64,000 nt of DNA from CAZLFQ01 sp044229535 (lineage in GTDB: Bacteria; Pseudomonadota; Alphaproteobacteria; Rickettsiales; Midichloriaceae), in NCBI GenBank assembly GCA_044229535.1, contig JBGASU010000001.1, positions 1,476,923 through 1,540,922 on the forward strand, in the 5' to 3' direction. How positions within the stretch are numbered: the first letter of the stretch is position 1; each line of letters begins with the position of its first letter. The translations under genes were made by a program, and so were the position numbers. The notes under the pieces were generated by a model. It made no database searches. It was not told where the DNA came from and saw only the letters and a program-made list of their open reading frames with translations. Positions 9,018 to 18,484 of this stretch are shown here, in pieces.

Positions 9018-9104
9018 GGATTCGAAGAATCCGTTGGGTGTGTGTAATTTTTGCTAAGAGCCGCCTTAGGCGCGCAAAAATTCCCCCCCGAGCACACACC
9101 CAAA
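9018..9104 (+). repeat. dispersed palindromic repeat, copy A
   Basis: Begins with the hairpin block GGATTCGAAGAATCC (9018-9032). Next comes a long imperfect stem: outer arms GGGTGTGTG (9036-9044) and CACACACCC (9093-9101), inner arms AATTTTTGC (9046-9054) and GCAAAAATT (9074-9082), with a C-run on the 3' side. The complement of copy B (48661-48742) aligns with it end to end. The 15-nt block is identical, while the outer arms differ in both strands so that pairing is kept. No ORF is contained. Confidence 0.7.
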
Positions 9105-9227
9105 CAGCTTCTTCTTATTAAAGTTAGTGATTACTATATTTTATTATTTAAGGAATTTTGAGTCTTGTATTAAATAGTAATGCCCAAAATAATGTGGGTA
9201 AATTTTTAGTTCGGGGGCAAAGATCTA

Positions 9228-9280
9228 GCGAATGAATTTTTAAGTTTTTATCGGGGAATGTTTATGAAAAATTCATTCGT
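9228..9280. repeat. hairpin element C in the post-transporter gap
   Basis: Inverted repeat with 14-nt arms (GCGAATGAATTTTT, 9228-9241; AAAAATTCATTCGT, 9267-9280), pairing with one wobble and enclosing a loop that contains TCGGGG. It is the second structured element in the non-coding stretch 8991-9439. A similar G-run occurs in elements A and D. Confidence 0.5.
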
Positions 9281-9322
9281 AGCTCTTCATTAAACATAAA
9301 ATCTTACTAAAAAAATGGGTCT

Positions 9323-9396
9323 GCGCCACAGGCGCTGTAAGTAATGAATGTGCGCGGTGGGAAGGGTCGGGGATTTGGTGCTAGCGCATTCATTAC
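9323..9396. repeat. hairpin elements D in the post-transporter gap
   Basis: A short perfect hairpin GCGCC-ACA-GGCGC (9323-9335) is followed by a longer inverted repeat. Its arms are GTAATGAATGTGCGC (9341-9355) and GCGCATTCATTAC (9384-9396), pairing with a bulge, and the loop contains GGGTCGGGG. The remaining bases between 8991 and 9439 show no convincing ORF. Confidence 0.5.
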
Positions 9397-9439
9397 ACAA
9401 AAATTGTTTGCATTAGCAAACAAGGCTATGAAAACTAAC

Positions 9440-9685
9440 TTATGCAGCGGGGGCTGCTAAGCCAGCGATTGCAGCTTGTCCTTTTATAATATGAGTGCAA
9501 TGCAAAGAATATCCATTATGATAATCTTCGTAACATTCTGTATATACTCGTAAAAAAGGCAGGATATTTTCTTGGATATATAACCACGTATTCGTCGAAG
9601 AAAGGTAATTAAATTTATTTTGGATTGGCTCAATTATTCTTGCATTAATAAAGTTTAGCAGTGGGTTTAACGCTAAATTGAGCAT
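9440..9685 (-). CDS. small hypothetical protein, possibly cotranscribed with glmS
   Basis: An 81-residue frame that starts with ATG 8 bases after the glmS stop, on the same strand. GGAG lies about 11 bases upstream. No family is recognised. The protein has a mixed composition with aromatic and Cys residues and ends in an Ala-rich segment whose DNA forms a small GCAGC/GCTGC hairpin. It may be real and translated with glmS, or a chance frame. Confidence 0.35.
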   Translation of the reverse strand: MLNLALNPLLNFINARIIEPIQNKFNYLSSTNTWLYIQENILPFLRVYTECYEDYHNGYSLHCTHIIKGQAAIAGLAAPAA

Positions 9686-9693
9686 ATAAAATA

Positions 9694-11517
9694 CTACTCC
9701 ACCGTCACTGATTTAGCTAAATTCCTAGGTTGATCAACGTTTTTATCTAAAACAACTGCCATATGGTACGCAAGTAGCTGGGTAGCTATTGCATAAAGAA
9801 TTGGGCGGGTAATTGCATCTCCTTTAGGGAGAATAACAATATTATTGGTTAGTTTTTTAAACTCAGCAGCACCATCTTTATCACAAAATGCAATAATGTT
9901 TCCAGAGCGAGAATAAACTTCATAAACGTTTGAAGAAGTCTTGCCAAATAATTCATCAGATGGAGATATGACAACTATTGGTAGTTTCTCATCAACTAAT
10001 GCAATTGGTCCATGTTTTAATTCGCCAGATGCAATACCTTCTGCATGAATATAAGATAGTTCCTTTAACTTCAGTGCACCTTCCAGTGCAATTGCATAAG
10101 AAGTGCCGCGTCCAATGTAGATCATGCTGTTGGCATCTGAAATAGAAGAGGCAATCAGCTTTATGCCATCGCTTAAACTTAACACTTCAGATATCATGTT
10201 TGGTAATTCATGTATTCCAAAAACTTCTCTTTGGAATACAGATTTTTCAATGAAATTTCTGTCGTAAGCTGCTTGCATGCAAAGCATACCAAGAAGCAAT
10301 GCCTGAGCAGAGAAAGCTTTGGTTGATGCTACTCCTATTTCAAAGCCAGCTAGAATTGGTAATGTGTAGTCTGCAGTATTTGCAATTGAGCTCTCCACCA
10401 CATTGACTAATGCTAATGTTTTAACTTTATGTTCCTTGCAATATTTTAGAGCAGCTAAGGTGTCGGCAGTTTCGCCTGATTGAGAGATAAACATTGCCAA
10501 TGAATTTTGTGCAAATACAACGTTTCTATATCTAAACTCCGAAGCTATTTCAATTTCTACAGGAATTTTAGCAAATGTTTCAAACCAATATTTTGCAAGC
10601 ATTGCAGCGTGATACGATGTGCCGCATGCAACTATATAAAGTCTTTCAATTTTGCTCCAATCTAGATCTAGATTCTCAAAAGCAAACTTATTTGTAGCTT
10701 TATCAAAATAATGATTGAACGACTTACTAACCACATTTGGTTGTTCGTATATTTCTTTAAGCATAAAATGTTCAAAGTCGCCTTTCCCAACTACGTTGAC
10801 ATCGCCAGTAATTTTTTTTGTAGGGCGCTCTACTTTAATTCCATCTTTGGTCAGTATTTTGTATTCTGTTTTATTCAATACGGCAATTTCATCGTCTTCT
10901 AGATACACTAACTCGCTTGTGAATGGAGCAAGTGCTAATGCATCTGACCCAAGATACATTTCACCATTCCCAATTCCAACTGCAAGTGGAGCGGCTTTTT
11001 TCATGCCGATTATAAGGTTGTCGTTATCAGAAAACATCACTCCAACCGCAAACATTCCATGTAATTCTTTAAAGGCGGCTTTAATTGATTCTAAATGACC
11101 TAAACCATTTGATCTGAAGTGGTTTACTAGTACAGCGATTACTTCCGTATCTGTATCGCTCTCAAATTTGCACCCTAGATTTTTTAGTTTATCTTTTAAC
11201 TCCGTGTGGTTTTCTATAATACCGTTATGAACCACTACAACATTGCCTACTTTATGTGGATGCGCGTTTACAGTGTTTGGCAGTCCATGTGTAGCCCATC
11301 GTGTATGGCCAATCCCTATATTACCACTCAGAGGGTTATTTGTTACTTCTGTATCTAGCGCATTGATTTTTCCAGCAACTTTTCTAACGTCGATTGAGCC
11401 ATTATGTATAACAGCAACCCCTGCTGAGTCATAGCCCCTATATTCTAGTCTATAAAGTGAGCCAATTATGCGATCTACAACATTTTTTTGGCCAACAATA
11501 CCAACAATACCACACAT
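9694..11517 (-). CDS. glmS: glutamine--fructose-6-phosphate aminotransferase (isomerizing)
   Basis: A 607-residue enzyme forming glucosamine-6-phosphate from fructose-6-phosphate and glutamine, the entry step to UDP-GlcNAc for peptidoglycan and lipid A. The N-terminal nucleophile glutaminase domain starts MCGIVGIVG with catalytic Cys2 (Cys1 after Met removal), and GHTRWATHG is present. Two SIS domains follow (about 285-420 and 455-600) with SQSGETADTLAAL. The C-terminus DQPRNLAKSVTVE is canonical. Length matches the family (about 608). It is divergent from the phasin-like gene. I see no glmS ribozyme upstream. Confidence 0.97.
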   Translation of the reverse strand: MCGIVGIVGQKNVVDRIIGSLYRLEYRGYDSAGVAVIHNGSIDVRKVAGKINALDTEVTNNPLSGNIGIGHTRWATHGLPNTVNAHPHKVGNVVVVHNGIIENHTELKDKLKNLGCKFESDTDTEVIAVLVNHFRSNGLGHLESIKAAFKELHGMFAVGVMFSDNDNLIIGMKKAAPLAVGIGNGEMYLGSDALALAPFTSELVYLEDDEIAVLNKTEYKILTKDGIKVERPTKKITGDVNVVGKGDFEHFMLKEIYEQPNVVSKSFNHYFDKATNKFAFENLDLDWSKIERLYIVACGTSYHAAMLAKYWFETFAKIPVEIEIASEFRYRNVVFAQNSLAMFISQSGETADTLAALKYCKEHKVKTLALVNVVESSIANTADYTLPILAGFEIGVASTKAFSAQALLLGMLCMQAAYDRNFIEKSVFQREVFGIHELPNMISEVLSLSDGIKLIASSISDANSMIYIGRGTSYAIALEGALKLKELSYIHAEGIASGELKHGPIALVDEKLPIVVISPSDELFGKTSSNVYEVYSRSGNIIAFCDKDGAAEFKKLTNNIVILPKGDAITRPILYAIATQLLAYHMAVVLDKNVDQPRNLAKSVTVE

Positions 11518-11665
11518 GCTTTTCCAATCCTTTAATTAGGTATGTGAGTATAAACAATCTTATGTCTTTATGCAACGGCCAGAAAAATATTGATTTATAG
11601 CAGTAGATATGGTTAAGATCTCTTTATTATGTATTTATAACAATGCAATGGCGGTATTTTTAATT

Positions 11666-12274
11666 ATGCAGCAACAAACGAAAAAGACTAGCAATCAACA
11701 GCAGGGATCAAAACAAACTTCTGGCCAGCCTAGTAACGGCTCTAATGTTTGGGATTTTAATGAATTCAGGAAAGGCACAGAAGCGTGGAGTAATGCTTGG
11801 CAAGATATGTTCGCTCATAATACAAATTCTGAAAAATGGGGCAGAACTTTTAGCGAAGGAAATAAGAGTTTTACTGGCTGGGTGGGAGCATGGAATCAAT
11901 GCTCTAATACTTGCTCGGAAGCTACTACAGAATATACACAAGCTTACATGCAAAAATGTTCAGAAGGGCAGAATCAAGCTTATAGCTATGCTAATGAATG
12001 TTCGGCTGCAACAAATAAGGCTTATGGCAAATATAATCAAATGTTCCAAAATGCTTTTAATTGCAGAACTTATGAACAGTGGGTAAATTGGTGTGAAAAT
12101 TATACAAAATCAACTCAAGAGATAACAGCAGATGCTTGCTCTCAAGCTGCACAAGCTACAATTGATTGCCAAGAAAGATTCGCACAACCTATGGTGAAAC
12201 AAGTTTCTAATTGGCAAGAAAGATGCTGGAAGGCTTGGACAAAATTTGCAAAATCGGCGAGTAACTTAGGTTAG
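11666..12274 (+). CDS. phasin-like protein, cysteine-rich
   Basis: About 202 residues. A polar Gln/Ser/Gly N-terminal region is followed by a long, probably all-helical stretch with regularly spaced Trp, Tyr and Ala. It resembles phasins, the small helical proteins that coat polyhydroxyalkanoate granules. Nine Cys residues are spread along the helical part, which is unusual for a cytosolic granule protein. No PHA synthase is in the window, so the call rests on general look only. The frame is open back to 11609 (ATG), with another ATG at 11648; I chose 11666 because it removes an unlikely hydrophobic N-terminus. It converges with the Sel1 gene, with a 9-base overlap. Confidence 0.5.
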   Translation: MQQQTKKTSNQQQGSKQTSGQPSNGSNVWDFNEFRKGTEAWSNAWQDMFAHNTNSEKWGRTFSEGNKSFTGWVGAWNQCSNTCSEATTEYTQAYMQKCSEGQNQAYSYANECSAATNKAYGKYNQMFQNAFNCRTYEQWVNWCENYTKSTQEITADACSQAAQATIDCQERFAQPMVKQVSNWQERCWKAWTKFAKSASNLG

Positions 12275-13168
12275 TTCAATACTGAATTGAGTAGAGCTTT
12301 TATTAAGTGATATGCCAAGGCTTCTGGCTGCTTGCCTACGAAGACTATCCATTAGCTCTTCTAAAACTATATTGACTTTAGCCATAATTTTGTCTGGGCA
12401 GGTAATGCCAAGAGAAGCCACAATTGTGTAACATTCATAGACAGATCCTACTTTAGGACATTCAACAATTTGGGTCAGTAGGGATTCTAGCTCATTAGTT
12501 ACATTAAAACCATGAGCTGTTGCCTTAAGTAAGAACTCAATTTTCTTAGAGCAATCAAAATGATCACATTCCGCATGGTTTACAACTAGATCTATCAATC
12601 TACCAAATTCCTTCTTTGCAAAAGGATTTCCCATTTTTATCGCCTTCACATATAGATCTAAAGACTTTGAGTAATCAGGTGCAGTTCCCCAGCCATGCTT
12701 ATAACATCTGGCAAGCTGATATATTGCATCACTTAAGTTTGAGTTAGCTAGTTGTGAAAGTAATTCAAATGAATTTTTAAATCCTTGTAAAAATGCTAAC
12801 CCATGCAATGCAGGTGGGTAGTTACTATGTTTTATAGATTTTTGATAATACTCCTTAGCAAGATCTTTGTTTGGAGTAGTGCCGATTCCCATCTCGTATA
12901 AATCTGCTAGTATGCATAATTCCTGATCTGTTAGTTCAAGACCTTTCAGATACTTAAAAAATTCCTCAGCAGATATATCAAATTTTTTTAAAGATTTATG
13001 GTATGATTCTTCAAGTAATAAATAATAATCATTTAGAAAGTCTAAATAATTAGATTTAAGGAACTCTAAACACTTTTGTAATTTAAATGTTTTGATTTTC
13101 TTAAATGCTTCTTCAGCTCTTTTTTCGCTATCAAGTAGTAGTTCTAGAGTTTTATAATCATTACCCAT
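12266..13168 (-). CDS. Sel1-repeat (TPR-like) protein
   Basis: 300 residues, alpha-helical. At least two Sel1-like repeats are visible: LADLYEMGIGTTPNKDLAKE (about 95-114), and a second containing LARCYKHGWGT (about residues 152-162) followed by SKSLDLYVKAIK. Sel1 repeats are protein-interaction solenoids common in host-associated bacteria. No signal peptide is seen. It begins 6 bases after nuoN and is probably read from the same transcript, although it has no known role in complex I. Its function could be regulatory or host-directed; sequence does not decide. Confidence 0.75.
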   Translation of the reverse strand: MGNDYKTLELLLDSEKRAEEAFKKIKTFKLQKCLEFLKSNYLDFLNDYYLLLEESYHKSLKKFDISAEEFFKYLKGLELTDQELCILADLYEMGIGTTPNKDLAKEYYQKSIKHSNYPPALHGLAFLQGFKNSFELLSQLANSNLSDAIYQLARCYKHGWGTAPDYSKSLDLYVKAIKMGNPFAKKEFGRLIDLVVNHAECDHFDCSKKIEFLLKATAHGFNVTNELESLLTQIVECPKVGSVYECYTIVASLGITCPDKIMAKVNIVLEELMDSLRRQAARSLGISLNKSSTQFSIELT

Positions 13169-13174
13169 TAATAA

Positions 13175-14638
13175 TTACCCAAACAGCACTTCAACTGCTT
13201 TGGTAGCGACATTGATTAATGGTGTAGGAGCCACAATAAAAATTACATTAAATGCCGTACCTATAATTGCCACAGCAGCCAATGCATAGCTATCTATCGA
13301 ATCGTTCTTTTCATATATTTCATCGAAGTACATAACTTTAACTATTTTTAAATAGTAGTAAGCTGCAATCAAGCTTGCCAATATGGCAGATATTGCTAAG
13401 CCATACATGCCTTTTTGAACCGCAGGCAGTAGAACATAGAACTTCGCAAAAAAGCCAGCAAGAGGTGGAATTCCAGCCATTGAAAGCATAATAATTGCCA
13501 TCATCATGGCGAGTCTTGGATGTGATTTTGAAAGGCCTGCAAGATCTGAAATCATTTCGAGACCTTTGCCATCTCTTCTTACCATTAATAAACATGCAAA
13601 CGCAGCTAAAGTCATAGTTAAGTAAATTGTTATATAAAGCATAACGCCAACTAATCCTTGATCTTCTGCAGATGCAAGACCAACTAATGCGAAGCCAATA
13701 TGTCCAATTGAGCTATATGCTAAAAGTCGTTTAAAGTTTTTTTGGGTTATTGCGCCTAAACTTCCTATAAACATCGATGCGATTGATACAAATACAACGA
13801 TTTGTTGCCATTGATCTGCTAAATTATAGAATGGTTCTAGTAATAACCTTAGAAATATAGTTATGCCAGCTACTTTCGGTGCTGATGACATAAACGCAGT
13901 AATGATTGTAGGCGAACCTTGATAAACATCGGGTGTCCACATATGGAAAGGAACAGCGGATATTTTAAAGCAAAATGATACTATAATGAAAATCAAGCCT
14001 AGTAGAAACCCAATTGGAATTGCAGATGTGCCATCATTTTTACTCAAGAAATATTGGTCTATTTCTGTGAAGTTTAAAGTGCCAGTAAAGGCATAAACTA
14101 AAGAAGCTCCAAACAAGAATAACCCTGTAGAAAGTGATCCTAAAATAAAGTATTTCAATCCAGCTTCGGTAGAAATGCTGTTAGATCTATCAGATGCAGC
14201 CATTACATATAATGGAAGGCTCATAATCTCCATGCCAATAAATAAAGAAATTAAAGAGTTGGATGATACCATCAACATCATTCCAGCTAAGGAGAATAAA
14301 ATTAATACAGGGATCTCAAAAACAGGTGTTTGGATACTTTTCGTTGGCCACATCATGCAAATGATAGTAAATCCCGAAAGCGCTATTAACATTTTGCTGA
14401 AATGCGTGAATGAATTACTGACTACCTGATTATCAAAAATTTTACCATCGAATTGTGCGGAAGTAAGAGCAAAGATACTAACTAATATAATAGATAGAGT
14501 GGTAATTATTATAGAGCGCTGATAATGTGGAGATTTTTCATCAGCAAAAGCTCCCCACAATAACAAAAGCATTGCTCCAACGATCATAATTGCTTCAGGC
14601 AATAGCATCATCAAATCACTAATTATCATCTCTAACAT
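13175..14638 (-). CDS. nuoN: NADH-quinone oxidoreductase subunit N
   Basis: 487-residue antiporter-like membrane subunit of complex I, one of three proton-pumping modules. Many transmembrane helices are visible, with the conserved segments FKISAVPFHMWTPDVYQGSP and RLLAYSSIGHIGFAL (Lys and Glu residues in the proton path). Length matches the family. It is last of nuoJKLMN, 4 bases after nuoM, indicating translational coupling. Confidence 0.96.
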   Translation of the reverse strand: MLEMIISDLMMLLPEAIMIVGAMLLLLWGAFADEKSPHYQRSIIITTLSIILVSIFALTSAQFDGKIFDNQVVSNSFTHFSKMLIALSGFTIICMMWPTKSIQTPVFEIPVLILFSLAGMMLMVSSNSLISLFIGMEIMSLPLYVMAASDRSNSISTEAGLKYFILGSLSTGLFLFGASLVYAFTGTLNFTEIDQYFLSKNDGTSAIPIGFLLGLIFIIVSFCFKISAVPFHMWTPDVYQGSPTIITAFMSSAPKVAGITIFLRLLLEPFYNLADQWQQIVVFVSIASMFIGSLGAITQKNFKRLLAYSSIGHIGFALVGLASAEDQGLVGVMLYITIYLTMTLAAFACLLMVRRDGKGLEMISDLAGLSKSHPRLAMMMAIIMLSMAGIPPLAGFFAKFYVLLPAVQKGMYGLAISAILASLIAAYYYLKIVKVMYFDEIYEKNDSIDSYALAAVAIIGTAFNVIFIVAPTPLINVATKAVEVLFG

Positions 14639-14642
14639 AAAA

Positions 14643-16208
14643 TTAATCCTGTTCTATTGAAGTTTCTATTTGAGCTTGAGATATACGCTTACCACCAGAG
14701 CCTAAATCTTCGCCATTATCAATCTGTGCAGTGATATGCGTTTCTAAAGAGGTTGATGATATGTGTATATCGTCAACTAACAAGCTAGGGTAAACGCCTA
14801 TTATTATAACTAAAATTGTAATTGGCCAGAATGAAACTTTCTCGACAAAATTTAAGTCTGAAATATTTTTCAATTTATCATTACTGATTTGACCGTACAT
14901 TACGCGAGCGTATAACCAAAGCATATAAGCTGCTCCTAACACCATCCCTGTTGCCAATAAAGCGCTATATGCTTTATTGAATTTGAAAACGCCAGCCAAA
15001 ACCATAAATTCTCCAATGAAACCAGATGTTGCTGGAAGGCCAGCAGATGCAAGCATAAATACCATGAAGTGCATTGCGTATTTTGGCATTTTATTTGTTA
15101 AGCCGCTGTAGAAGGCAATCTCTTTTGTATGCATACGATCGTATAATACTCCAACACATAAGAATAGTGCGCCAGAGACTAAGCCATGGCTTATCATTTG
15201 GAATACTGCACCTTCGATACCTTGCTGGTTGAAAGAGAATAAGCCAGCAGTTACAAACCCCATATGTGCAATCGATGAATATGCTATTAGTTTTTTCATA
15301 TCATCTTGCATCAATGCAACTAGAGAGGTATAGACTACGGCAATGATGCTCAATGCAAACACAAAATCTGCGTAATAAATGGATGCAGCAGGAAGCATCG
15401 GTAGAGAAAATCTTAAAAATCCATAGCCACCTAATTTCAATAAAACACCAGCTAATATTACAGAGCCTGCAGTTGGCGCTTGAACGTGAGCATCTGGCAA
15501 CCATGTGTGTACGGGCCACATTGGAACTTTAACTGCGAATGATGCGAACATAGCAAGCCATAACCATTTTTGTATCTCAAGATCATATTCGGGAAGTAAC
15601 GCTCTTAGTTTAACTATGTCGGTTGTGCCAGTGTTATAATAAATATATAGAATCGCAATAAGTAGCAGCAATGAGCCAGCAAGGGTATATAAGAAAAACT
15701 TATATGCAGCGTATACACGATCTTTGCCGCCCCAAATTCCGATTATTAAATACATAGGAATTAGTACTGCTTCAAAGAAAATATAAAATAGTAAGAAATC
15801 TGTCGCGCAGAACACGCCTAGAATCAAAGTTTCCATCAATAAAAATGCCATCATATATTCTTTGACACGTGTTTTAATTGAGTGCCAACTAGATATTATG
15901 CATATAGGCATTAAGAAAGTAGTTAGAATTACGAATAATATAGAAAGTCCATCTACGCCTAGAGAATAGAAAATATCGTAACCTTGTATCCAAGGTTGCT
16001 TTTCGATAAACTGCATTTTATCAGTACGTGGGTTAAAGCCAAACCATAGTATTAGAGACAACGAAAATGTTACTAGAGTAGTTGCAATAGCGATGATTTT
16101 AGATGTTTTATCAGAAGGGCTTTTTGAAAAAGAACTAACTAGATAAAGGATGGCTGCACCAATAGTAGGTGTGAAGATTAGCCAGCTTAAGATTGGGAAA
16201 TTTTCCAT
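14643..16208 (-). CDS. nuoM: NADH-quinone oxidoreductase subunit M
   Basis: 521-residue antiporter-like subunit of complex I. Diagnostic segments include KVPMWPVHTWLPDAHVQAPT and KKLIAYSSIAHMGFV. The C-terminus carries a polar extension of about 30 residues (DNGEDLGSGGKRISQAQIE...), a little longer than usual. It lies between nuoL and nuoN with 4-base gaps on each side, in one operon. Confidence 0.96.
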   Translation of the reverse strand: MENFPILSWLIFTPTIGAAILYLVSSFSKSPSDKTSKIIAIATTLVTFSLSLILWFGFNPRTDKMQFIEKQPWIQGYDIFYSLGVDGLSILFVILTTFLMPICIISSWHSIKTRVKEYMMAFLLMETLILGVFCATDFLLFYIFFEAVLIPMYLIIGIWGGKDRVYAAYKFFLYTLAGSLLLLIAILYIYYNTGTTDIVKLRALLPEYDLEIQKWLWLAMFASFAVKVPMWPVHTWLPDAHVQAPTAGSVILAGVLLKLGGYGFLRFSLPMLPAASIYYADFVFALSIIAVVYTSLVALMQDDMKKLIAYSSIAHMGFVTAGLFSFNQQGIEGAVFQMISHGLVSGALFLCVGVLYDRMHTKEIAFYSGLTNKMPKYAMHFMVFMLASAGLPATSGFIGEFMVLAGVFKFNKAYSALLATGMVLGAAYMLWLYARVMYGQISNDKLKNISDLNFVEKVSFWPITILVIIIGVYPSLLVDDIHISSTSLETHITAQIDNGEDLGSGGKRISQAQIETSIEQD

Positions 16209-16212
16209 AGAA

Positions 16213-18159
16213 CTATACCATTATAAACAATATCCAAGTCAGCATACAAAGTAAGCCAAGAAGCATAACAAATGCGTAGTGATAAATAAAGCCAGTCTGA
16301 AATAAGCTTGTTACCCTAGCAAAAGTATGTGAAAGAGTCGCTGCACCATTCGGCATGCCATCAATAATTACTGCATCGGTGCTTTTCCATAAGAACTTGC
16401 CAAGTTTTTTTGATGGCTTAACAAACACAGCTTCGTACATTTCATCAAAGTACCATTTGTTCAATAAGAAGCTATAAATGGCTTTTGCATTACTATGAAT
16501 TTTGTTAGGTAAACTAGGGGCAAACATATAAAGAACATAAGCCATAAAAATTCCCAACATGCCAGCTGCGAGAGGAAGTTTTGCTACCCACATAGGTAGG
16601 TGATGTGCATGTTCCAAAGAGTTATTTTCTTCTAAAACAAATATAGAATCTACCCAGAATTCATGATTCCCCGCAACCATACCAAAATAATCACTGCCCA
16701 AATAACCAGAAAATATAGCTCCTATTGACAGTACTAGTAGAGGTATTGTCATGCTTAAAGGCGACTCATGAACATGTTCCATAGTTTCTTTTGAAGCTCT
16801 AGGTTTGCCATGGAAAGTTAAAATAATTAAACGCCAAGAGTAGAAGGCAGTGAAAATTGCTGCTAAAATTCCCATCCAATAAGCGCAAATTCCTACGTAT
16901 TTTCCAGAAGCATATGCAGCTTCTAAAACTATATCTTTAGAGTAGTAACCAGCGAAAGGGAATATCCCAGCTAGTGCTAATGAGCCAATCCACATCATAG
17001 CGTAAGTGAATGGTATAATTTTCCATGTGCCACCCATTTTTCTAATATCTTGCTCATCGCTCATTGCATGAATAACACTACCAGCTCCTAAGAATAAAAG
17101 TGCTTTGAAAAAGCCGTGAGTCATTAAATGGAAAATACCAGCTGAGTAAGCCGAAACACCGCAAGCAAAAAACATATAACCTAGCTGGCTGCAAGTAGAA
17201 TAAGCAATAATTCTCTTTATATCGTTTTGTACTAAAGCTACGCTTGCTGCGAATAAACAAGTTATAGCGCCAACCATCGTAACAGCGCCTAAAGCTACTT
17301 CAGAAAATTCAAATAACGGAGAGCAACGTGCTACCATAAATACGCCAGCTGTAACCATTGTTGCTGCGTGGATTAATGCTGATACAGGAGTAGGGCCTTC
17401 CATTGCATCTGGCAACCAAGTATGTAGTCCAATTTGTGCAGATTTACCCATCGCACCTAAGAAAAGTAATAAACAAATTATGGTCATCAATTCAAATTCA
17501 TGACCAAATAATACAATAGTTTGAGCCGCTAATTTAGGAGCTTCTTTAAATACAGTTAAGTATTCTATACTGTTGCATGACATGAATATTAAGAATATAC
17601 CAAGTGCAAAACCAAAGTCACCAACGCGGTTAACTAAAAATGCTTTAATCGCAGCAGCATTAGCTGACTGTTTCTTAAACCAAAATCCAATAAGTAAATA
17701 CGAACATGTTCCAACTCCTTCCCACCCAAAAAATAGCTGAGCAAAATTATCGGATGTCACAAGCATTATCATACAGAATGTAAAGAGTGATAAATAGCAC
17801 ATAAACCTAGGTTTATGCTCATCGTGAGACATGTATCCTACAGAATAAATGTGTACAAGAGCGGATACTCCTGTCACAACAATTAGCATGACAGAAGTAA
17901 GAACATCAATGTATATTGACCAATACGCTATGAAGCTTCCAGTAGAGAACCATCTGAATAATTGAAGGTGAATATTATCTTCGCCTAAAATATTTAGATA
18001 GTAGAAGATATACATGGAACATGCGGCGGAACTACAAACTAATAAACAAGTTATAGTCTGAGCAAGAGTAGCAGAAATTCTATTAGTATTTAAGCCTACT
18101 GTAGCAGCACCTAGTAATGGTAATAAAACCAACAGAATTGCAATGTTGTCTATTAACAT
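16213..18159 (-). CDS. nuoL: NADH-quinone oxidoreductase subunit L
   Basis: 648-residue subunit of complex I, the distal antiporter-like module with the long lateral helix. Key segments are LFFGWEGVGTCSYLLIGFW, GLHTWLPDAMEGPTPVSALI and RIIAYSTCSQLGYM. Length is normal for alphaproteobacteria. It lies 1 base from nuoK and 4 bases from nuoM. Confidence 0.96.
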   Translation of the reverse strand: MLIDNIAILLVLLPLLGAATVGLNTNRISATLAQTITCLLVCSSAACSMYIFYYLNILGEDNIHLQLFRWFSTGSFIAYWSIYIDVLTSVMLIVVTGVSALVHIYSVGYMSHDEHKPRFMCYLSLFTFCMIMLVTSDNFAQLFFGWEGVGTCSYLLIGFWFKKQSANAAAIKAFLVNRVGDFGFALGIFLIFMSCNSIEYLTVFKEAPKLAAQTIVLFGHEFELMTIICLLLFLGAMGKSAQIGLHTWLPDAMEGPTPVSALIHAATMVTAGVFMVARCSPLFEFSEVALGAVTMVGAITCLFAASVALVQNDIKRIIAYSTCSQLGYMFFACGVSAYSAGIFHLMTHGFFKALLFLGAGSVIHAMSDEQDIRKMGGTWKIIPFTYAMMWIGSLALAGIFPFAGYYSKDIVLEAAYASGKYVGICAYWMGILAAIFTAFYSWRLIILTFHGKPRASKETMEHVHESPLSMTIPLLVLSIGAIFSGYLGSDYFGMVAGNHEFWVDSIFVLEENNSLEHAHHLPMWVAKLPLAAGMLGIFMAYVLYMFAPSLPNKIHSNAKAIYSFLLNKWYFDEMYEAVFVKPSKKLGKFLWKSTDAVIIDGMPNGAATLSHTFARVTSLFQTGFIYHYAFVMLLGLLCMLTWILFIMV

Positions 18160-18160
18160 A

Positions 18161-18484
18161 TTACCCTCTCATTTCATTGATATCTTCAACGGCAATAGTG
18201 CCACGATTCCTATAATAAACCACTAGAATCGCAAGCCCAATAGCTGCTTCTGCAGCTGCAACAGTTAGAATCATTAATGTAAAAACTTGTCCTGCTAAAT
18301 CGTTCAAATGTGCTGAGCAAGCGACAAAATTGATGTTTACAGCAAGCAACATCAATTCAATAGACATAAGAATCGTAATTACGCTCTTACGATTAATGAA
18401 TATGCCGCAAACGCCTAATGTGAACAGAATGCTTCCTAAGGTTAAATAATGCATTAAAGTAATACTACCAATAATAGGCGTCAT
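18161..18484 (-). CDS. nuoK: NADH-quinone oxidoreductase subunit K
   Basis: 107-residue, three-helix subunit of complex I. SIELMLLAVNINFVA carries the conserved membrane glutamate, and AAEAAIGLAILVVYYR carries the second. It overlaps nuoJ by 4 bases, a standard translationally coupled junction. Confidence 0.96.
   Translation of the reverse strand: MTPIIGSITLMHYLTLGSILFTLGVCGIFINRKSVITILMSIELMLLAVNINFVACSAHLNDLAGQVFTLMILTVAAAEAAIGLAILVVYYRNRGTIAVEDINEMRG

Noticed and set aside
10711..11098. ORFs of 63 and 127 residues antisense to glmS
   Set aside because: They lie wholly within the conserved glmS coding sequence and have no start signals.
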